Positions 61,026 to 64,000 of a stretch of 64,000 bases of DNA are shown one piece after another (position 1 is the first letter of the stretch; each line of letters begins with the position of its first letter). Under the pieces are notes generated by a model, which worked only from the letters and a program-made list of their open reading frames with translations, was not told the origin of the DNA and did not search any database. The position numbers and the translations under genes are program-made. Source of the DNA: Phycisphaerales bacterium (GTDB taxonomy: Bacteria; Planctomycetota; Phycisphaerae; UBA1845; UTPLA1); the NCBI GenBank assembly GCA_020639075.1, contig JACKHI010000001.1, positions 2,914,001-2,978,000 of the forward strand, written 5' to 3'.

Positions 61026-62606
61026 TTAACGTGCGAATTCGACGGCGCGCACCTCGCGGAGCAGCGTCACTTTGATCTCGCCGGGATAGGTCATGTCGGC
61101 TTCGATCTTCTTTGCCACGTCCCGCGCGATCTTCATGGCCGTGGCGTCGTCCACTTTGTTCGCATCGACAATCACGCGGACTTCGCGACCCGCCTGTATG
61201 GCATATGCCTGCTGAACGCCGCCGAAGCCCGTCGCGATATCTTCCAACTCGCGCAAGCGCTTGATATAGCGCTCCAGCGACTCGCGACGACTGCCAGGAC
61301 GTGCGGCACTGATCGCATCCGCCGAGGCGACGAGCGGCGTGTAGGGGCTCGTCGCCGGAATGTCGCCGTGATGACCGGCGACGGCGTTGAGCACTTCGGG
61401 ACGTTCGTTGAACTTGCGACAAATCTCCTCGCCGATCTGCGGGTGCGTCCCCTCGACATCGTGGGGTACGGCCTTGCCGATGTCGTGCAGCAGGCCGCAA
61501 CGTCGGGCGAGCGTGCCGTTGAGTCCCAACTCGTCGGCCATGACCTGGCAAAGGTAGGCGACTTCGATCGAGTGACGCAGTACGTTCTGGCCGTAACTCG
61601 TTCGATAGGATAGCCGACCCAGCAGATCGATGAGCTGTCTGTGCAAACCTTGCACATTGGCCTCCATCGCCGCCTTCTTGCCGAGTTCCATCACTTCCTT
61701 CTCGACATTCTTGCGAACCTCTTCGACGACCTCCTCGATCCGCGTCGGATGGATGCGACCGTCGCTGATGAGCTTCGTGAGGGCCTGCCGTCCGATCTCC
61801 TTGCGCACGGGGTCGAAGCAGGAGAGGATGATCACGCCCGGCGTGTCGTCGACGATGATGTCCACGCCCGACGCCTTCTCAAAGGCCCGGATATTGCGGC
61901 CTTCGCGACCGATGACGCGGCCTTTCAATTCGTCGTTGGGGATGGGGACGGTGCCGACAGTCGCCTCGGACGTGTGCGCGGCGGCATAACGCTGAACGGC
62001 CGTGATGACGATTTCGCGCGATCGGTTTTCGGCTTCGTCCTGTGCCTCAGTGACGCGTTTGTTGACGATTTCGGCGCATTCGTGCTCGAGTTCGTTCTCG
62101 AGTTTCTGAAAGAGCTGCCGCTTGGCGTCGTCCATGGAGAGCTGCGTGATCTTGAGCAATTCGTTGCGCTGCCGGACGAGCAGTTCGTCGATTTCCTCGC
62201 TCTTCTTGTCGATATCGTCGGATTTCTGACGGATCTGGGTCTCGGCCTTTTCGATATTGCGTTCTTTCAGACTCAACATGTCCAGCTTCTGATCGAGCTG
62301 ATCTTCGCGCTTTTCGAGGCGCTTCTCGGCCTCGCGCAATTCGGCGCGGGTGGCGGACGCCTCTTTCTCGAATTTCTCCTGGCGGGAGAGGAACTCGGCC
62401 TTTGCGTCCACCTCCGCCTTCTGCACGATTTCACCGGCGCGTCCTTCGGCACGACTGATGATCGCGCCGGCCTCCGTCTCAGCCGTGGCCTTTCGCTGTT
62501 TGTCGAGGAATACCTTGACGACCCATCCGGCCGCGGCCCCCACAGCCAGCATTCCGATTACAAGACCCCAATTCGTATCGCCTGCCGCAAGTATCTGTCC
62601 AATCAT
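61026..62606 (-). CDS. rny: Ribonuclease Y
   Basis: About 526 residues from the ATG preceded by GGAAGG; another ATG seven codons earlier is possible. Domains: N-terminal membrane helix (NWGLVIGMLAVGAAAGWVVKVF), long Glu/Lys/Arg-rich coiled coil to about 200, KH domain with GRVIGREGRNIRAFE, HD domain with HDIGKAVPHDVEGTHPQIGE, and the conserved ending REVRAVEFAR. It is a membrane-bound endoribonuclease that starts mRNA decay. Divergent or upstream sequence extends for about 1 kb without a well-supported gene. Confidence 0.95.
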   Translation of the reverse strand: MIGQILAAGDTNWGLVIGMLAVGAAAGWVVKVFLDKQRKATAETEAGAIISRAEGRAGEIVQKAEVDAKAEFLSRQEKFEKEASATRAELREAEKRLEKREDQLDQKLDMLSLKERNIEKAETQIRQKSDDIDKKSEEIDELLVRQRNELLKITQLSMDDAKRQLFQKLENELEHECAEIVNKRVTEAQDEAENRSREIVITAVQRYAAAHTSEATVGTVPIPNDELKGRVIGREGRNIRAFEKASGVDIIVDDTPGVIILSCFDPVRKEIGRQALTKLISDGRIHPTRIEEVVEEVRKNVEKEVMELGKKAAMEANVQGLHRQLIDLLGRLSYRTSYGQNVLRHSIEVAYLCQVMADELGLNGTLARRCGLLHDIGKAVPHDVEGTHPQIGEEICRKFNERPEVLNAVAGHHGDIPATSPYTPLVASADAISAARPGSRRESLERYIKRLRELEDIATGFGGVQQAYAIQAGREVRVIVDANKVDDATAMKIARDVAKKIEADMTYPGEIKVTLLREVRAVEFAR

Positions 62607-62880
62607 ATCCAAAGCCCTTCCGAGCATTTTTCGTCGGAAACGGAGGGCAGCCTTCGCGATCGAGCCAGCCAGGTTTCAATTCACTCGCGGCGTTGGGAAT
62701 TCCGACGATCTGAATCCGCTCGCGAGTTCTGCCCTGCCTGACCTTGCATTCGCGCAAGATCCAACCTTCGTTCCCGGATCGAGAACAATGAATGCCGAAA
62801 GGCGAAGCCAATTCGTGGAGCGCGGCGGTTGCCGCAAGTCGGGCCTGTCGAGAAATGGCGGTCGTGCGAACTTCGAACGG

Positions 62881-63291
62881 CTAGCGATGCATCTCCATCG
62901 CCAACGCATCACCGAGCCGATGTCGCCCAAGAAACAGGCGGCCATCTACAACGGGCTTTGCGCACCGTGCCTGCCCTGGACCAGACACGCATCTGTCCGG
63001 GGCAGTATGAAGATATCGCGAAATTACGCTCGATTGGATGCGACCGAATGAAGCGCCGTTAATCTCGTCAACGAGACGCACTTCGCTCGGAGAATCCACT
63101 GCGATCGTAACGCAGAACAACACCAAGATGACGAAACAGGCGGTAACCACCACGAAATTGCGACGCCTCCGCAGCCTTCGTATTGCCGAAGGCCGCTTGT
63201 CTCCTTTTTTGCACGTCCACCCGATCCGGCGTCGCACAAAACCATCGACGTCGAAATCCGCACTTACGACCAACCGCAAAGCGCGGACCAA
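62881..63291 (-). CDS. Doubtful small membrane protein in the rny upstream region
   Basis: 136 residues from a TTG start with AAGG nine bases upstream. The N-terminal 43 residues are basic, followed by a convincing single membrane segment (NFVVVTACFVILVLFCVTIA) and a soluble tail with two cysteines. No family is recognised. A good promoter and a hairpin leader lie just upstream on the same strand, which supports transcription; but the coding signal itself is weak and the transcript might only be a long leader for rny, whose start is 275 bp farther on. The remainder of 62607-63655 shows nothing else. Confidence 0.35.
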   Translation of the reverse strand: MVRALRLVVSADFDVDGFVRRRIGWTCKKGDKRPSAIRRLRRRRNFVVVTACFVILVLFCVTIAVDSPSEVRLVDEINGASFGRIQSSVISRYLHTAPDRCVSGPGQARCAKPVVDGRLFLGRHRLGDALAMEMHR

Positions 63292-63304
63292 TGACTGTAA
63301 CCTT

Positions 63305-63329
63305 AGCGGGGAAACACACTTACCCCGCT
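63305..63329 (-). promoter_or_regulatory. Hairpin at the predicted transcript start (possible leader element)
   Basis: AGCGGGG and CCCCGCT form a perfect 7-bp stem with an 11-base loop, directly downstream of the promoter at 63337-63364 and before the AAGG of the small open frame. It may stabilise the RNA 5' end or act on translation. Read on the plus strand it ends CTTTTCC and could terminate transcription. Confidence 0.4.
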
Positions 63330-63336
63330 TTTCCTC

Positions 63337-63364
63337 AGTATAAGCCCGGACGTTGGCCGGTCAA
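63337..63364 (-). promoter_or_regulatory. Strong sigma-70-type promoter, leftward
   Basis: On the minus strand TTGACC, a 16-base spacer and TATACT match the consensus at 10 of 12 positions. It points toward the small membrane open frame and rny. Confidence 0.6.
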
Positions 63365-63468
63365 GGATTACCTGAAGTGATTCTACGCACATTCAGATCA
63401 TCGATGTGCGCCCCCACACCAGCCTGCTTTGGGTTCCGAAAATGGCGTTTTGACGCCCTTCGCGCACC

Positions 63469-63498
63469 TTGGCGACCAGAATCCTGCATGGATACAAT
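63469..63498 (+). promoter_or_regulatory. Candidate promoter of the DsbD-type gene
   Basis: TTGGCG, an 18-base spacer and TACAAT lie about 160 bp before the start of the right-edge gene. Confidence 0.3.
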
Positions 63499-63655
63499 CG
63501 ACTTGCGTAATACGTCATCTGCAATCGTCACCCACTGCGGTCCGTCCGAATTCCGGTCGGAACCGTGAGCGGCAAGTTTCTTGCTCGATAGAAGTTACAG
63601 GCGATCGTACCGTGTAACGGTCACCAGGGCCGCCACCACCAGGAGTCAGTATCGT

Positions 63656-64000
63656 ATGTCCCGCACCGCTCGATTTGTTTTGTGCCTGACATTGGCCATC
63701 CTCTCGACGCCGACGACGGCCAGTTGGGCCGGACCGCCGACAAAAAGCGGCGACGGCGAAGGGTACGGAATCGCGGCGGCCCCGCCGAAAGCAAACACTG
63801 AAGTGACGATGGTGACGGCGAATGCAGCGGCGGATCGCGAGGCGATCGGCCCCGGGGATGCGTTCAATTTGCTCGTCACGCTGAAGATCGTGGACGGCGT
63901 CCATGTGTACTGGCGGAATCCCGGCGGCCCCGGCTTGCCGACCAAAATCGAATGGTCCGGACCAAAGGGCTTCCTCTTCGGCCGCACCCAGTTTCCGGCG
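63656..64000 (+). CDS. DsbD/ScsB-type thiol:disulfide interchange protein, N-terminal fragment (cut by window edge)
   Basis: 115 codons are visible and the gene continues past the window. AGGAG lies ten bases before the ATG. A signal peptide (RFVLCLTLAILSTPTTASWA) precedes a domain with LLVTLKIVDGVHVYWRNPGG and TKIEWSGPKGF, the pattern of the N-terminal DsbD/ScsB-like domain. Full-length family members add a CcdA-like membrane part and a thioredoxin domain to move reducing power to the periplasm, which would suit the nearby ResB-CcsA system. Only the N-terminal domain can be confirmed here. Confidence 0.75.
   Translation, partial: MSRTARFVLCLTLAILSTPTTASWAGPPTKSGDGEGYGIAAAPPKANTEVTMVTANAAADREAIGPGDAFNLLVTLKIVDGVHVYWRNPGGPGLPTKIEWSGPKGFLFGRTQFPA

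Noticed and set aside
1..64000. tRNA, rRNA, tmRNA or phage/integrase genes
   Set aside because: I looked in the intergenic gaps for cloverleaf arms with TTCGA-type loops and for recombinase motifs and found none. A covariance search such as tRNAscan would be decisive.

Overview
The window looks like a chromosome fragment of a planctomycete, most likely of the Phycisphaerae kind. It is GC-rich (65% in one sampled line). It carries two PEP-CTERM sorted proteins, large secreted Cys-rich repeat proteins with dockerin-like EF-hands, an ECF sigma factor next to a Ser/Thr kinase with an N-terminal zinc ribbon, a pseudopilin, and a fused ResB/CcsA. The lineage is inferred from gene content; there is no rRNA or tRNA gene to confirm it.

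Layout. 0-10.6 kb: polyferredoxin-TPR fusion, divergent from a secreted DUF4091/CBM9-like protein; an 87-bp tandem hairpin repeat; two convergent PEP-CTERM proteins; a Sel1-repeat protein; a zinc alcohol dehydrogenase. 10.8-26.6 kb: two divergent giant Cys-rich proteins, a pseudopilin, an NtrB/NtrC-like two-component pair, then an ECF sigma factor and a membrane Ser/Thr kinase. 27-34.7 kb: alpha/beta hydrolase, ribD, a TlpA-like redox protein, a ZIP transporter, a secreted squalene-cyclase-fold protein translationally coupled to a YdjY-like lipoprotein, and a transglutaminase-like membrane protein. 34.9-36.8 kb: a low-GC two-gene island (DUF3696-type AAA ATPase plus PIN-like nuclease), the best candidate here for an undescribed defence-type module. 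37-47 kb: CoA-disulfide reductase/rhodanese, a hairpin-rich intergenic block, an RluB-type pseudouridine synthase with a long basic tail, a sigma/anti-sigma pair, lysS and a large FtsX-type permease. 47-53.6 kb: a PPC-domain lipoprotein, an HTH regulator, a Sua5/low-molecular-weight phosphatase fusion overlapping rpiB, a NifS-type cysteine desulfurase, and prpB-prpC closed by a clear terminator. 53.7-64 kb: a YbaK-type deacylase, a secreted unknown, a lipoprotein methyltransferase, the giant ResB-CcsA fusion, RNase Y, a doubtful small membrane gene and the start of a DsbD-type gene that runs off the right edge.

Functional threads. ResB-CcsA, the DsbD-like gene, the TlpA-like protein and the polyferredoxin point to cytochrome c maturation and periplasmic electron/thiol chemistry. 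Surface display is heavily represented (PEP-CTERM, dockerin/Cys-rich, lipoproteins, pseudopilin). Regulation is layered: sigma-54 activator, two sigma-70-type factors, an anti-sigma factor, a Ser/Thr kinase and a putative protein-arginine phosphatase.

The most striking non-coding signal is a roughly 110-bp element made of three stem-loops with fixed spacing, present three times (8.2, 55.5 and 56.5 kb, one copy inverted). A second superfamily of GTGCCACTG-type hairpin cassettes fills the gaps at 5.6 and 38.8-39.4 kb. Starts were chosen from Shine-Dalgarno sequences, signal peptides and overlaps; several differ from the longest open frame.
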